Positions 1-9,490 of a stretch of 64,000 nt of DNA are shown piece by piece (the stretch's first letter is position 1; every line of letters begins with the position of its first letter). The notes below the pieces were generated by a model that was not told where the DNA came from, made no database searches, and was given only the letters and a program-made list of their open reading frames with translations. Both the position numbers and the translations under genes were made by a program. Source of the stretch: Sodalis ligni (GTDB lineage Bacteria; Pseudomonadota; Gammaproteobacteria; Enterobacterales; Enterobacteriaceae); the NCBI RefSeq assembly GCF_016865525.2, contig NZ_CP075169.1, positions 1,674,337 to 1,738,336 on the forward strand, in the 5' to 3' direction.

Positions 1-147
1 CTTTCCCCCGAACCGCATCGCCGCGCCGACTATCTGGCCACGCTTACACAACGCCTGGGAGCGCCATTGCTGGGGGAGATTCCATGGCTGGACGAGCCCG
101 CGGGCGCCCGCCTAGGGCACTATCTTGATCTGGCGTTGCTGGTTTAA
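1..147 (+). CDS. bioD: Dethiobiotin synthetase, C-terminal end (partial)
   Basis: The window opens inside a reading frame that runs 48 codons to a TAA. The last residues (LLGEIPW ... GHYLDLALL) match the C-terminus of BioD. BioD is the cytoplasmic ATP-dependent enzyme that closes the ureido ring of dethiobiotin in biotin synthesis. The catalytic P-loop part lies outside the window. In E. coli bioD is directly followed by uvrB; here an extra gene on the other strand (361-1071) and a long non-coding stretch intervene. The identification rests on the short tail plus this synteny. Confidence 0.85.
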   Translation, partial: LSPEPHRRADYLATLTQRLGAPLLGEIPWLDEPAGARLGHYLDLALLV

Positions 148-360
148 CGGTATCAAACCATGAAATTGAACGGCGATGGTGCCGATATGACGCCTGTTCA
201 TGCAAGGATATTGAACAGCGATATCGCTGATGCGGCGGTGGCTTGATGCAGGGCGTCAAAACGGCGATAAACGCCCTGGAAAACCAGGCAGCGAGGAAAA
301 AGCTAAGGCCGGGCGGTAATATAACGACATAGTCAGGCGTGGAATTATCATGGCTTTATG

Positions 361-1071
361 CTACACGGCCAGATAAGCCTGGATCAGGCTTTCATCCAGC
401 TGCTCCAGCCTGCCCTGGGCCACGTTGCAACCCCCTTCCAGCAGGCAGAAACGATCGTCGCCCTGGGGCGTGAAAGGCAGCTGTTGTTCCACCACCAGCA
501 GGGTCAGTCCGAACTCCTGCTGCAACTGGCGGATATTACGGCCTATCTCCGCCACCACCGTGGGCTGGAAACCGCCGGTGGGCTCGTCGAGAATCAGCAA
601 CTCCGGTTCAAGCACCAGCGCGCGCGCGATGGCCAATTGCTGTTGGCCGCTGCCGGTTAAATCACCGGCCCGGTGATGACGCATATCGTAGAGTACCGGA
701 AACAGCTCATAGACCATCGGCGGTATACGGTTGGTCTTGTTGCGTCCGGCCATCAACGCCACGCGCAGATTTTCATCCACGCTTAGCTGCGAGAAAACCT
801 GGCGTCCCTGTGGGACATAGCCTATGCCCAGCGCTGCCCGCTCCTCCACCGGATACAGCAGTAAATCCAGCTCCGGCTCGCCGTAAAGCTGCCAGCTAAC
901 GGTACCGCTGCTTACCGGCAGATGGCCCATGATACAGTTTACCAGTGTGGTTTTACCGACGCCGTTGCGCCCCAGCAGGTAGGTGCATTGGCCGCGGGGT
1001 AATTCCAAACTGATATCCCGCAGAATATGCTTTGGCCCGTAAAACTGATTTACCGCCTGCAAACGTAGCAT
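361..1071 (-). CDS. urtE: Orphan urea ABC transporter ATPase, UrtE-like
   Basis: 236 residues, the usual UrtE/LivF-branch length. The N-terminus reads like UrtE (YGPKHILRDISLEL), with Walker A GRNGVGKTT at about 34-42 and Walker B LLILDEP at about 158-164. The family energises uptake of urea (UrtABCDE) or branched-chain amino acids. Two things are odd. No urtA-D gene lies next to it: 900 bp without a gene lie upstream, and bioD lies downstream. The ABC signature at about 138-142 is LTGSG instead of LSGGQ, and the C-terminal third departs from the usual VEQ-x-F-x-FA pattern. The start is well supported, with AAGGAA four bases before ATG. Family assignment is good; activity is doubtful, and it may be a relic of a lost operon. 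Confidence 0.75.
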   Translation of the reverse strand: MLRLQAVNQFYGPKHILRDISLELPRGQCTYLLGRNGVGKTTLVNCIMGHLPVSSGTVSWQLYGEPELDLLLYPVEERAALGIGYVPQGRQVFSQLSVDENLRVALMAGRNKTNRIPPMVYELFPVLYDMRHHRAGDLTGSGQQQLAIARALVLEPELLILDEPTGGFQPTVVAEIGRNIRQLQQEFGLTLLVVEQQLPFTPQGDDRFCLLEGGCNVAQGRLEQLDESLIQAYLAV

Positions 1072-1824
1072 AAGATTCCTTCCCCCCTTTTACCCTCTTC
1101 ACTTTGTTTATGGGTGGCGCGGTGTGAAACCCATGGCCATCACCACCGATACGCCGCTCATAACATAAAGCAACTATCAGGCCAATGTGGTTTTAACGGA
1201 AAAAGATAACAGGATGAACTGTGGTCGCCGGTGGGTATTAGCATAAATAAATACCCCCAGAGGGCATTTACCAAACAAAGTGCGGGTTTTTGCACTTTTT
1301 CGGTGCTGGCGGCGGTTTAAGTGGTGCAGCCGACTTTTAAGGCACTATGAGAGTGCGCTTTTTGTGCAACGGCGACTCGCGGCGGTATTTGATAGTGACA
1401 AAAAGAGATAGTTATTTTAAGTATAACGGCGGCTGCCAAAAGGGGTAAAAATGGCTAAAAAAATTCTGTGTTGTCATCTGGGCGTCATTATTCTCGGCTT
1501 TACGGAATGCAAGCGGCCAGCGGCGCGGTGGGACTTATCCGCCATTCCTGTGGATAACCGTGTGCATTAGGTTTAGAAAAGCATGCGTAGGCGAGACCAG
1601 ACGCGGCCTCGCCGCATTTTGCCTGTATTCTCCACGCTTTTTTTAATCGCTATAAATACAATTGGTTAATTAAAATCAAGCAAATTTGTACAAGCTTTGT
1701 CAATCCAATGTCATTTTTCGACATTCTTTACCGTCGGATGAATTTCATAACGCTTTGTAAGAAAATCTTTCCAAAGGTCTGAATGGAAGCGGCGGAAATT
1801 CCAAATCCGGATCGTTGTCGATCT
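1072..1824. other. Non-coding stretch between urtE and the uvrB promoter
   Basis: About 750 bp with no convincing gene on either strand. It becomes increasingly AT-rich toward uvrB. I see no recognisable remains of urtD or other urt genes by eye. The part next to 1071 must hold the urtE promoter, if urtE is expressed. Confidence 0.5.
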
Positions 1825-1855
1825 TTGCACCCGCGCCGAGATAGGGTATTATAAT
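1825..1855 (+). promoter_or_regulatory. Predicted uvrB promoter
   Basis: TTGCAC at 1825-1830 is followed after 16 bases by TATTAT (1847-1852), or after 19 bases by a perfect TATAAT (1850-1855). The -10 abuts the SOS box, as expected for a LexA-repressed promoter. The site lies about 130 bp before the uvrB start. Confidence 0.55.
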
Positions 1856-1874
1856 ACTGGTTTTGTATCCAGTG
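1855..1874 (+). promoter_or_regulatory. LexA (SOS) box of uvrB
   Basis: TACTGGTTTTGTATCCAGTG has the LexA core CTG-N10-CAG with an AT-rich centre, and it closely resembles the E. coli uvrB SOS box. It overlaps the end of the -10 element, so bound LexA would block transcription of uvrB until DNA damage. Confidence 0.8.
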
Positions 1875-1982
1875 CCGATGTGCTGGCAAAATAACCGCTC
1901 TGTTCCCATACTCTAGAATTATCCTGTAGAGTTATCCCGTAGAGTTATCCCGTCTTTCATTTCTCCAGCAGGTAGCCAGTAA

Positions 1983-3992
1983 ATGAGTAAAGAGTTCAAA
2001 CTGCACTCGAGCTTCAAGCCCTCCGGCGATCAACCGGAGGCTATCCGTCGTTTGGAAGAGGGTCTGCTGGACGGCCTGGCCCACCAGACGTTATTGGGTG
2101 TGACCGGTTCGGGCAAGACCTTTACCGTGGCGAACGTGATTGCCGATCTCAACCGGCCCACCATGGTCCTGGCACCGAACAAGACCTTGGCGGCCCAGCT
2201 CTATGGCGAAATGAAGGCGTTTTTCCCCGATAACGCGGTGGAGTACTTCGTCTCCTATTACGATTATTACCAGCCGGAAGCCTATGTTCCCAGCTCGGAT
2301 ACCTTTATCGAAAAGGATGCCTCGGTGAACGAGCATATCGAACAGATGCGATTGTCCGCCACCAAAGCGCTGCTGGAGCGGCGCGACGTCATTGTGGTGG
2401 CCTCGGTGTCGGCAATTTACGGCCTGGGCGATCCGGACGCCTATCTGAAAATGATGCTGCATCTGACGCGGGGAATGATTATCGATCAGCGCTCCATACT
2501 GCGCCGGCTTTCGGAACTCCAGTACAGCCGTAACGATCAGGCTTTTCAGCGGGGGACCTTCCGGGTGCGTGGCGAGGTTATCGATATCTTTCCGGCGGAG
2601 TCCGATGAAATCGCTCTGCGGGTGGAATTATTCGATGAGGAAGTGGAACGACTGTCCCTGTTCGACCCGCTGACCGGCCAGGTGGTGCAGACGGTGCCGC
2701 GTTATACCATTTACCCGAAAACGCACTACGTCACGCCGCGGGAACGGTTGTTGCAGGCGATGGAAGACATCAAGGTGGAGCTGGCGGATCGCCGCAAGAA
2801 CCTGCTGGCGGACAACAAGCTGCTGGAAGAGCAGCGCCTGTCGCAGCGGACCCAGTTCGATCTGGAGATGATGAATGAGCTGGGCTACTGTTCCGGCATC
2901 GAAAACTATTCCCGTTTTCTTTCCGGCCGGGGGCCGGGAGAACCGCCCCCAACCCTGTTCGATTACCTGCCCGCCGACGGCCTGCTGGTGGTGGATGAAT
3001 CCCACGTCACCATTCCGCAAATCGGCGGGATGTACAAAGGTGACCGTGCGCGCAAGGAAACCCTGGTGGAATACGGTTTCCGTTTGCCTTCCGCCCTGGA
3101 TAACCGGCCGCTGAGATTTGAGGAGTTCGCCGCCCTGGCGCCCCAGACCATCTACGTCTCGGCCACCCCGGGGAAATATGAACTGGAAATGACCGGCGGC
3201 GAAGTTATCGATCAGCTGGTGCGGCCCACCGGGCTGCTGGATCCGCAAATCGAGGTGCGGCCGGTTACCACCCAGGTGGACGATTTGTTATCCGAGATCC
3301 GCAAGCGGGTATTGATTAACGAGCGGGTGCTGGTGACCACCCTGACCAAGCGCATGGCGGAAGACCTGACCGAATATCTGGAAGAGCATGGCGAGCGCGT
3401 GAGATACCTGCATTCGGACATTGAGACCGTGGAGCGGGTGGAAATCATCCGCGATCTGCGGCTCGGAGAGTTTGATGTGCTGGTGGGGATTAACCTGCTG
3501 CGGGAAGGGCTGGATATGCCGGAGGTCTCCCTGGTGGCCATTCTGGATGCCGACAAAGAGGGTTTCCTGCGTTCGGAGCGTTCCCTGATCCAGACCATTG
3601 GCCGCGCCGCCCGTAACCTGAACGGCATGGCCATCCTTTATGGCGACAAGATCACCCCTTCCATGGCCCGTGCCATTGACGAGACCGAACGCCGGCGGGT
3701 TAAACAGCATGCCTATAACCTGGAACACGGCATCATCCCCCAGGCCCTCAACAAGTCAGTGGCGGATATCATGGAACTGGGCCAATCCCCGGCCCATGCC
3801 AAACAGAAAAAACGCAAGGCTATGGAAGATGCGGCTCATTACGGCGCGATGACGCCAAAAGCCGTGGATCAGAAAATACGCGAGCTGGAAGCTAAAATGC
3901 AGGCGCATGCGCAGAATCTCGAATTCGAACAGGCGGCGGCGGTACGGGACGAAATACACGCCATGCGGGAACACTTTATCGCCATCTCGTAA
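1983..3992 (+). CDS. uvrB: Excinuclease ABC subunit B
   Basis: 669 residues (E. coli 673). UvrB is the damage-verifying helicase-like subunit of nucleotide excision repair: UvrA loads it, it clamps DNA, and it recruits UvrC. Visible features are Walker A GVTGSGKT (39-46), the aromatic beta-hairpin [12 protein letters not shown] (about 92-104), the DESH box in the middle of the protein, helicase motif [11 protein letters not shown], and the C-terminal UVR domain that binds UvrC ([15 protein letters not shown]). The gene is a single transcription unit preceded by a LexA box. Its 3' end overlaps convergent ybhK by 17 bp. No defect is seen. Confidence 0.98.
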   Translation: MSKEFKLHSSFKPSGDQPEAIRRLEEGLLDGLAHQTLLGVTGSGKTFTVANVIADLNRPTMVLAPNKTLAAQLYGEMKAFFPDNAVEYFVSYYDYYQPEAYVPSSDTFIEKDASVNEHIEQMRLSATKALLERRDVIVVASVSAIYGLGDPDAYLKMMLHLTRGMIIDQRSILRRLSELQYSRNDQAFQRGTFRVRGEVIDIFPAESDEIALRVELFDEEVERLSLFDPLTGQVVQTVPRYTIYPKTHYVTPRERLLQAMEDIKVELADRRKNLLADNKLLEEQRLSQRTQFDLEMMNELGYCSGIENYSRFLSGRGPGEPPPTLFDYLPADGLLVVDESHVTIPQIGGMYKGDRARKETLVEYGFRLPSALDNRPLRFEEFAALAPQTIYVSATPGKYELEMTGGEVIDQLVRPTGLLDPQIEVRPVTTQVDDLLSEIRKRVLINERVLVTTLTKRMAEDLTEYLEEHGERVRYLHSDIETVERVEIIRDLRLGEFDVLVGINLLREGLDMPEVSLVAILDADKEGFLRSERSLIQTIGRAARNLNGMAILYGDKITPSMARAIDETERRRVKQHAYNLEHGIIPQALNKSVADIMELGQSPAHAKQKKRKAMEDAAHYGAMTPKAVDQKIRELEAKMQAHAQNLEFEQAAAVRDEIHAMREHFIAIS

Positions 3993-4917
3993 CGGCGGCT
4001 GGCATGCTTGAGCCCAGGGATAACAGCTTCTCCAGCGCGTCCCGAAGCAGCCTCCGGTCATGATGGTGAGGGATCTCCCCGGCGGCCAGCGGCTGTTGTA
4101 TCCTCAGATGGTGATCCACGTCGGAGGTATCGCTGTCCGGACCAAGTATCAGCCCATCGATTCTTTGCCCCACGCCTATGGCGTGTTCCATGATGTCCAG
4201 TTTTTGCCGCAGGCGCAGATTGGCGGCGGCGATGCTCAGCTCCCGTCCGAGGTTATCGATATAGATCAGCGGGGCCCGGCTTTGGCGCAGGGCCTCCGTG
4301 AGATCCGGCAGCAGCAGCAGCGGCATCAGGCTGGTGAAAAAGCTGCCGGGTCCCAGCAGGATAAGGTCCGCCGCCGATATCGCCTCCAGGGCTTCCGGGG
4401 TGGCTGCCACCGTTGGGCACAGCCGCAGGCTTACCGGCAGCTCCTTCAGATTATCCACCGCCGTTTCGCCGTATATGATTTCGCCGCCGGCGGTTTTGGC
4501 CTGTAAATCCACCGGCTGTTCCGACATGGGGATTAATAGCGCCTCCACTTTCAGTAGACTGCGTATCAGGTTGATGGCTTCCAGAGGGCGGACGCTTAAA
4601 TCATCCAGGGCGGCGAGCATCAGGTTGCCGAGGTTATGACCGGCCAATTCTCCCCGGCCGCTGAAGCGGTATTCAAACATTGCCGCCGCAATATTGGGTC
4701 CGGACGCCAGCTGGTTCAGGCAATTACGCGTATCGCCCCAAGCGATGCCGCCGCGAGTCCGCCTGATCCGACCCGTGGAACCGCCGTTGTCGGTGGTGGT
4801 GACGATACCGGTCAAACCGGAACCGAGTTTAGAAAGCGCCGACATGGCCCGCCCCAGTCCATGACCGCCTCCCAGGGCCACGACATGGTTCAGTTCCGCC
4901 AGGGTGGGATTGCCCAT
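3976..4917 (-). CDS. ybhK: YvcK/YbhK-family gluconeogenesis factor-like protein
   Basis: 313 residues, close to E. coli YbhK (302). It belongs to the CofD/YvcK Rossmann-like family: N-terminal [11 protein letters not shown] nucleotide-binding loop, [11 protein letters not shown] at about 46-56, and the GHNLGNLM block. YvcK homologues influence cell-wall or gluconeogenic growth and bind UDP-sugars; the role of YbhK in enterobacteria is not settled. The start at 4917 was chosen over an upstream in-frame ATG (4941) because GAGGAG sits five bases before it. The gene is convergent with uvrB and overlaps its last 17 bp, so transcription of one would read the antisense of the other. Confidence 0.92.
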   Translation of the reverse strand: MGNPTLAELNHVVALGGGHGLGRAMSALSKLGSGLTGIVTTTDNGGSTGRIRRTRGGIAWGDTRNCLNQLASGPNIAAAMFEYRFSGRGELAGHNLGNLMLAALDDLSVRPLEAINLIRSLLKVEALLIPMSEQPVDLQAKTAGGEIIYGETAVDNLKELPVSLRLCPTVAATPEALEAISAADLILLGPGSFFTSLMPLLLLPDLTEALRQSRAPLIYIDNLGRELSIAAANLRLRQKLDIMEHAIGVGQRIDGLILGPDSDTSDVDHHLRIQQPLAAGEIPHHHDRRLLRDALEKLLSLGSSMPAAVTRWR

Positions 4918-5169
4918 AACGCTCCTCAGAATAGCTAACATTAGCCCCGTTATGCTTAAAATAGCGGATTCGGCACTAAAAGCGAGGCTGCGAACCGATT
5001 AACGCGCATTGGCTCGCAATCTTTTGAAAAATCAGGCTATAAATACATCAATATTACGCTATATATATGTTTATATAGCGAAATTTCTCCGACTCAGTCA
5101 TGGCTAAGGAGCATGATTAGGATTAGAATGATTTTTAAGCCAGGTTTTACCGCTGGAACGATGCTTTCG

Positions 5170-5268
5170 GCGCGTGAACCCTAACTCCTAGCCTTTACGC
5201 CTAAGTGGCTCCTCCGGGAACGATAGGGTGTATTGGCCGTGGCCCCTAAAGGCCGCCAGGGTGCAGGA
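5170..5268 (+). ncRNA. Molybdenum cofactor riboswitch (Moco RNA motif) leader
   Basis: The moaA leader just before the start codon carries GTGAACCCTAACTCCTAGCC, a central segment ending TTGGCCGTGGC, and a closing GCCGCCAGGGTGCAGGA. The last part corresponds to the E. coli moaA leader, where the Moco RNA motif represses moaABCDE when molybdenum cofactor is abundant. The arms can pair over a long range. The exact 5' boundary is approximate. The call rests on position plus resemblance, not on a covariance search. Confidence 0.7.
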
Positions 5269-5273
5269 TAGAA

Positions 5274-6296
5274 ATGTCCGCATCTCCCGTATTTGGAAAG
5301 GTGTTAACGGTGCCACAACTCATTGATGCGTTTGCGCGCAAATTTTATTATTTGCGCCTGTCCGTCACGGATGTCTGCAATTTCCGCTGTACCTACTGTT
5401 TGCCCGACGGCTACCGGCCCAACGGAAACACCAACAAAAGCTTCCTGTCGCCGGACGAAATCCGGCGCGTGACCCGGGCCTTTGCCGAACTGGGAACGGA
5501 AAAAGTCCGCCTCACCGGCGGCGAACCCTCGCTGCGCCGCGACTTTTGCGACATCATTGCCGCGGTACGCTCCCATTCATCCATCACCACCCTGGCGGTG
5601 ACCACCAACGGCTATCGGCTGGCGCGGGATATCGCCTCATGGCGCGACGCCGGCCTGACGGCGCTTAACGTCAGCGTCGACAGTCTGGACGCGCGCCAGT
5701 TCAAGGCCATTACCGGCCAGGACAAGTTCCTGCAGGTCATGGCCGGCATCGATGCGGCGTTTGACGCGGGTTTTTCCAAGGTCAAGGTGAATACCGTCCT
5801 GATGCGCGATGTCAACGATATTCATCTCGATGCGTTCCTGGACTGGATTAAAACACGTCCGATCCAACTGCGTTTTATTGAATTGATGGAGACCGGCGAC
5901 GGCGCAGAGCTGTTTCGCCAACGTCACGTTTCCGGCGATACCATTCGCCGGCGCTTGCTGGCCCTTGGCTGGGAATTGCAGCCGCGCGGGCGTACCGACG
6001 GTCCCGCCCTGGTGTTCCGCCATGCCGACTATCAGGGAGAGATTGGCCTGATTATGCCTTACGCCAAGGATTTTTGCGCCAGCTGCAACCGTCTGCGGGT
6101 ATCGGCGACCGGCAACCTGCATCTCTGCCTGTTCGGCGAAGAGGGCATCCCTCTACGGGATTTGCTGGATGGCGACGCGTCCCTTGCGGCGTTGAAACTG
6201 CGCATTGCCGGTGGGTTGCAAATGAAAAAACAAACCCATTTTCTGCATCAGGGCAATTCCGGCAGTACCCGGAATCTTTCGTTTATCGGCGGCTGA
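5274..6296 (+). CDS. moaA: GTP 3',8-cyclase MoaA
   Basis: 340 residues (E. coli 329), with a slightly longer N-terminus. MoaA is a radical-SAM enzyme with two 4Fe-4S clusters that starts molybdenum cofactor synthesis by converting GTP to 3',8-cyclo-GTP. The SAM cluster motif CNFRCTYC is near residue 36, and the C-terminal cluster cysteines are in FCASCNRLR and LHLCLFG. The protein ends in the GG tail needed for activity. It sits behind a probable Moco riboswitch and heads moaA-C-D-E. moaB, which follows moaA in E. coli, is absent: moaC begins 20 bp after the moaA stop. Confidence 0.97.
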   Translation: MSASPVFGKVLTVPQLIDAFARKFYYLRLSVTDVCNFRCTYCLPDGYRPNGNTNKSFLSPDEIRRVTRAFAELGTEKVRLTGGEPSLRRDFCDIIAAVRSHSSITTLAVTTNGYRLARDIASWRDAGLTALNVSVDSLDARQFKAITGQDKFLQVMAGIDAAFDAGFSKVKVNTVLMRDVNDIHLDAFLDWIKTRPIQLRFIELMETGDGAELFRQRHVSGDTIRRRLLALGWELQPRGRTDGPALVFRHADYQGEIGLIMPYAKDFCASCNRLRVSATGNLHLCLFGEEGIPLRDLLDGDASLAALKLRIAGGLQMKKQTHFLHQGNSGSTRNLSFIGG

Positions 6297-6316
6297 AACC
6301 CGGCAAGGAGCACATA

Positions 6317-6796
6317 ATGTCATCCCTCACTCATATCAATGCCGACGGCGAAGCGTTTATGGTGGACGTTTCCGCCAAAGAAGAGACCCGGCGCGAAGCG
6401 CGGGCCGAGGCCTATGTCGCCATGTCCGCCGCCACCCTGGCCATGATTATCGAAGGCAAACACCATAAAGGCGACGTCTTCGCCGTTGCGCGCATCGCCG
6501 GTATACAGGCCGCTAAACGGACCTGGGAACTCATTCCGCTGTGCCATCCGCTGGCGCTTAGCAACGTCGAAGTGCATCTGGAAGCGCAAACCGCCCATAA
6601 CCGGGTGCGTATCGAGACCCGGTGCCGTCTTACCGGCAAGACCGGCGTGGAGATGGAGGCGCTCACCGCCGCGTCGGTGGCGGCGCTGACCATTTACGAT
6701 ATGTGCAAGGCAGTGCAAAAAGATATGGTCATAGGCCCGGTGCGGCTGCTGGCGAAAAGCGGCGGCAAATCCGGCGAATTCGAGGCGGCGAACTGA
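6317..6796 (+). CDS. moaC: Cyclic pyranopterin monophosphate synthase
   Basis: 159 residues (E. coli 161), near-identical in the core. MoaC acts on the MoaA product, converting 3',8-cyclo-GTP to cyclic pyranopterin monophosphate. Catalytic-site stretches are visible: [13 protein letters not shown] (active-site Lys/His), [14 protein letters not shown] and [11 protein letters not shown]. The start is the ATG at 6317 preceded by AAGGAG; a longer in-frame extension into moaA is a shadow. The stop TGA shares its last base with the ATG of moaD, so the two are translationally coupled. Confidence 0.97.
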   Translation: MSSLTHINADGEAFMVDVSAKEETRREARAEAYVAMSAATLAMIIEGKHHKGDVFAVARIAGIQAAKRTWELIPLCHPLALSNVEVHLEAQTAHNRVRIETRCRLTGKTGVEMEALTAASVAALTIYDMCKAVQKDMVIGPVRLLAKSGGKSGEFEAAN

Positions 6797-7041
6797 TGAT
6801 CACGGTGCTTTTTTTCGCCCGGATCCGGGAGTCGGTGGGAGTGGATCGCCTGACGCTGGACAGCGCCTACGGCACGGTGGAGGCGTTGCGCCTGGCGTTG
6901 TGCGAGCGTGGCGAACGCTGGTCCGTGGCGCTGGAACCGGGCAAAGTGCTGTCGGCGGTGAACCAGACGCTGGTCAGCCGGGATCATCCCGTGGCGGCCG
7001 GCGACGAGGTGGCGTTCTTTCCACCGGTCACCGGGGGTTGA
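6796..7041 (+). CDS. moaD: Molybdopterin synthase small subunit (sulfur carrier)
   Basis: 81 residues, exactly the E. coli length, with a ubiquitin-like fold. It ends in the FFPPVTGG tail whose terminal Gly-Gly is adenylated by MoeB and thiocarboxylated to donate sulfur in molybdopterin synthesis. The gene overlaps moaC by one base and is followed by moaE after one base. The end of moeB, its activating enzyme, lies at the far right of this window. Confidence 0.96.
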   Translation: MITVLFFARIRESVGVDRLTLDSAYGTVEALRLALCERGERWSVALEPGKVLSAVNQTLVSRDHPVAAGDEVAFFPPVTGG

Positions 7042-7042
7042 T

Positions 7043-7504
7043 ATGGTAAATACCCGTATCCGTGTCAGCGAAGAGCCATTCGATATGGCGGATGAGTACG
7101 ATTGGCTGGCGGCCTGCGACGAAGATGGCGCGGTGGTGACCTTCACCGGCAAGGTACGCAATCATAACCTGGGGGACGCGGTGACGACCCTGACCCTTGA
7201 GCATTACCCGGCAATGACCGAAAAGTCCCTGGCGGATATCGTGGAAGAAGCCCGGCGGCGCTGGCCGCTGCAGCGGGTAACGGTGATTCATCGGGTGGGC
7301 GAGCTGCGGGCGGGGGATCGGATAGTCCTGGTGGGCGTCAGCGGCGCCCATCGCGGCGCGGCGTTTGATGCCGCGCAATTCATCATGGATTATCTCAAAA
7401 CCCGCGCCCCCTTCTGGAAGCGGGAGACCACCCCGGACGGCAGCCGCTGGCTGGATGCCCGCCCCGGCGACCACCAGGCGGCGGATCGCTGGCGGCCTGA
7501 TTAA
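7043..7504 (+). CDS. moaE: Molybdopterin synthase catalytic subunit
   Basis: 153 residues (E. coli 150). MoaE pairs with MoaD in a heterotetramer that inserts two sulfurs into cyclic pyranopterin monophosphate. Visible conserved parts are FTGKVRNHN, the LEHYPAMTE segment, HRVGEL, VSGAHRGAAF, and the C-terminal KTRAPFWKRE, which carries the catalytic lysines. It is the last gene of the moa operon and is followed by a rho-independent terminator. Confidence 0.97.
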   Translation: MVNTRIRVSEEPFDMADEYDWLAACDEDGAVVTFTGKVRNHNLGDAVTTLTLEHYPAMTEKSLADIVEEARRRWPLQRVTVIHRVGELRAGDRIVLVGVSGAHRGAAFDAAQFIMDYLKTRAPFWKRETTPDGSRWLDARPGDHQAADRWRPD

Positions 7505-7551
7505 CGACGGTTTTAAACCGCCGGCGGCCCGGTTAACGGCCCGCTTTATCC

Positions 7552-7573
7552 AGCGGCCATTGCCGCTTTTTTT
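7552..7573 (+). terminator. Rho-independent terminator after moaE
   Basis: AGCGGC-CATT-GCCGCT forms a six-base GC-rich stem with a four-base loop, followed by a run of Ts. It lies 48 bp after the moaE stop and closes the moa operon. Confidence 0.85.
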
Positions 7574-7697
7574 GCGGCGGGTCCTTTATTGGCGCGCCGT
7601 TTTTTGTGGTAAGCTTTATGGTAGACTATATTCAGGCGGGCCGTAACCGCTTCATCATTGCGGCCTTGGTTTTCCCTATACGTTAAAGGTGATAGTC

Positions 7698-8408
7698 ATG
7701 GATCGATTCCCCCGTTCTCAGGGTTCCATTGTGGAACGTGCTGATGCCGGTATCCAGCCATTTATGGCCCAGGTGTACGGCTGGATGACCTGCGGATTGT
7801 TTTTAACCGCTTTCGTTTCCTGGTACGCCGCGCGTACTCCGGCGGTGCTGAATCTGATTTTTTCTAGCCAGATCACCTTCTTCGGCCTGATTATCGCGCA
7901 GCTGGCGCTGGTGTTCGTGATTTCCGGCATGGTAAACCGCCTGAGCGGCACGGTGGCCACCGGGCTGTTCATGCTCTATTCCGCCCTCACCGGGCTGACG
8001 CTGTCGAGCATTTTTATCATCTATACCGCCTCGTCCATTGCCGGGACCTTTGTGGTGGCCGGCGGCATGTTCGGCGCCATGAGTCTCTACGGCTATACCA
8101 CCAAACGCGACCTGAGCAGCTTCGGCAATTTGCTGTTCATGGCGCTGATCGGTATCGTACTGGCATCGGTGGTGAATATCTGGCTGAAAAGCACCCAGCT
8201 GATGTGGGTGGTAACCTATCTGGGCGTACTGGTGTTTGTCGGCCTGACCGCCTACGATACCCAGAAATTGAAATATATGGGTTCGCAACTTTCAGCGGAT
8301 GATAAGGATAGCTACCGCAAATACTCCATCGTCGGCGCGCTGACCCTCTATCTTGACTTCATCAACCTGTTTTTGATGCTGCTGCGCATTTTCGGCAACC
8401 GCCGCTGA
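7698..8408 (+). CDS. ybhL: Bax inhibitor-1/YbhL-family inner membrane protein
   Basis: 236 residues (E. coli YbhL 234). A multi-pass protein with about seven hydrophobic helices and the BI-1 (TMBIM) family pattern, including the late YDTQKLKYMG segment. Relatives act as pH-sensitive calcium leak channels; the bacterial role is not well defined. The start was taken at 7698 (AAAGGTG seven bases before ATG) rather than the GTG at 7689. As in E. coli, it follows the moa operon, here as a separate transcription unit after a terminator. Confidence 0.93.
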   Translation: MDRFPRSQGSIVERADAGIQPFMAQVYGWMTCGLFLTAFVSWYAARTPAVLNLIFSSQITFFGLIIAQLALVFVISGMVNRLSGTVATGLFMLYSALTGLTLSSIFIIYTASSIAGTFVVAGGMFGAMSLYGYTTKRDLSSFGNLLFMALIGIVLASVVNIWLKSTQLMWVVTYLGVLVFVGLTAYDTQKLKYMGSQLSADDKDSYRKYSIVGALTLYLDFINLFLMLLRIFGNRR

Positions 8409-8467
8409 CCTTTGGCACGCGCCGGGAGGGAGGCCGTTAGCGTCCCCGCCGGCGCCGGAGACAGATA

Positions 8468-9457
8468 GTGGATTTATCACAGCAACTGGCGAACTTTCCG
8501 CGCCTGGATCTTATCGGCCCGCCGACGCCGCTGGAATACCTCACACGGCTTTCCGACTATCTCGGCCGGGAAATTTTTATCAAACGGGATGATGTTACGC
8601 CGCTGGCTATGGGCGGCAACAAGCTGCGCAAATTGGAATACCTTGCCGCCGATGCCTTGCGCCAGGGTGCCGATACCCTGGTGACCGCCGGCGCCATTCA
8701 ATCCAATCATGTCTGCCAGACGGCGGCGGTGGCGGCAAAACTGGGACTGCGCTGCGTCGCGCTATTGGAAAATCCCATCGGCACCCGCGCCGACAATTAT
8801 CTTACCAACGGCAACCGGCTGCTGCTGGATCTGTTCGATGTGGAAGTGATGTCCTGCGAAACCCTCGACCAGCCGGATCAACAGCTGGCGGATATCGCCG
8901 AACGCCTGGAAGCGCAGGGATTTCGGCCTTATGTGGTGCCGGTGGGCGGTTCGAACGCGCTGGGGGCGTTGGGGTATGTCGGCTGTGGGGTGGAGATTGC
9001 CCACCAGTGCGACGGGCTGATTCGTCCGGGCAGCGTGGTGACCGCGTCGGGCAGCGCCGGCACCCATGCCGGCCTGGCGCTGGGGCTGCAAACCCTGCTG
9101 CCGGAAACCCTGGTTATCGGCGTGACGGTATCCCGCAGCGCCGAACAGCAACGCCCGAAAGTGGCGGCCCTGCAGGAGCAATTGGCCCTGATGCTGGATT
9201 GCCATGAGCCGCTGGCGAAAATTACCCTGTGGGATGATTATTTCGCTCCCCGCTACGGTATGCCCAACGAGGAAGGGCTGGCGGCTATCAAGCTGGTGGC
9301 GCGGCTGGAGGGAATTTTGCTCGATCCGGTCTATACCGGCAAGGCCATGGCGGGATTGATAGATGGCGTCAATCAATCCCGTTTTCCCGACGGTCCCATC
9401 CTGTTCGTGCATACCGGCGGTTCGCCGGCGCTGTTTGCTTATCACCCCACCGTATAA
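8468..9457 (+). CDS. dcyD: D-cysteine desulfhydrase
   Basis: 329 residues (E. coli DcyD 328). A PLP enzyme of the ACC-deaminase/tryptophan-synthase-beta fold that breaks D-cysteine into pyruvate, sulfide and ammonia. The PLP lysine is in [11 protein letters not shown] at about 50-60; the phosphate-binding SNH ([12 protein letters not shown]) and VGGSNALG segments are present. The start is a GTG with GGAG upstream. It is followed after 33 bp by the cystine ABC ATPase gene, as part of the E. coli fliY(tcyJ)-dcyD-yecS(tcyL)-yecC(tcyN) cluster, but here the binding protein and permease genes are missing. Confidence 0.93.
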   Translation: MDLSQQLANFPRLDLIGPPTPLEYLTRLSDYLGREIFIKRDDVTPLAMGGNKLRKLEYLAADALRQGADTLVTAGAIQSNHVCQTAAVAAKLGLRCVALLENPIGTRADNYLTNGNRLLLDLFDVEVMSCETLDQPDQQLADIAERLEAQGFRPYVVPVGGSNALGALGYVGCGVEIAHQCDGLIRPGSVVTASGSAGTHAGLALGLQTLLPETLVIGVTVSRSAEQQRPKVAALQEQLALMLDCHEPLAKITLWDDYFAPRYGMPNEEGLAAIKLVARLEGILLDPVYTGKAMAGLIDGVNQSRFPDGPILFVHTGGSPALFAYHPTV

Positions 9458-9490
9458 TCCTGTGCTCTTGGAAGCATAAAGGGAGTCGTC

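Noticed and set aside
249..278. CAGGGCGT ... ACGCCCTG hairpin after bioD as terminator
   Set aside because: The loop is 14 bases and no T run follows on either strand.
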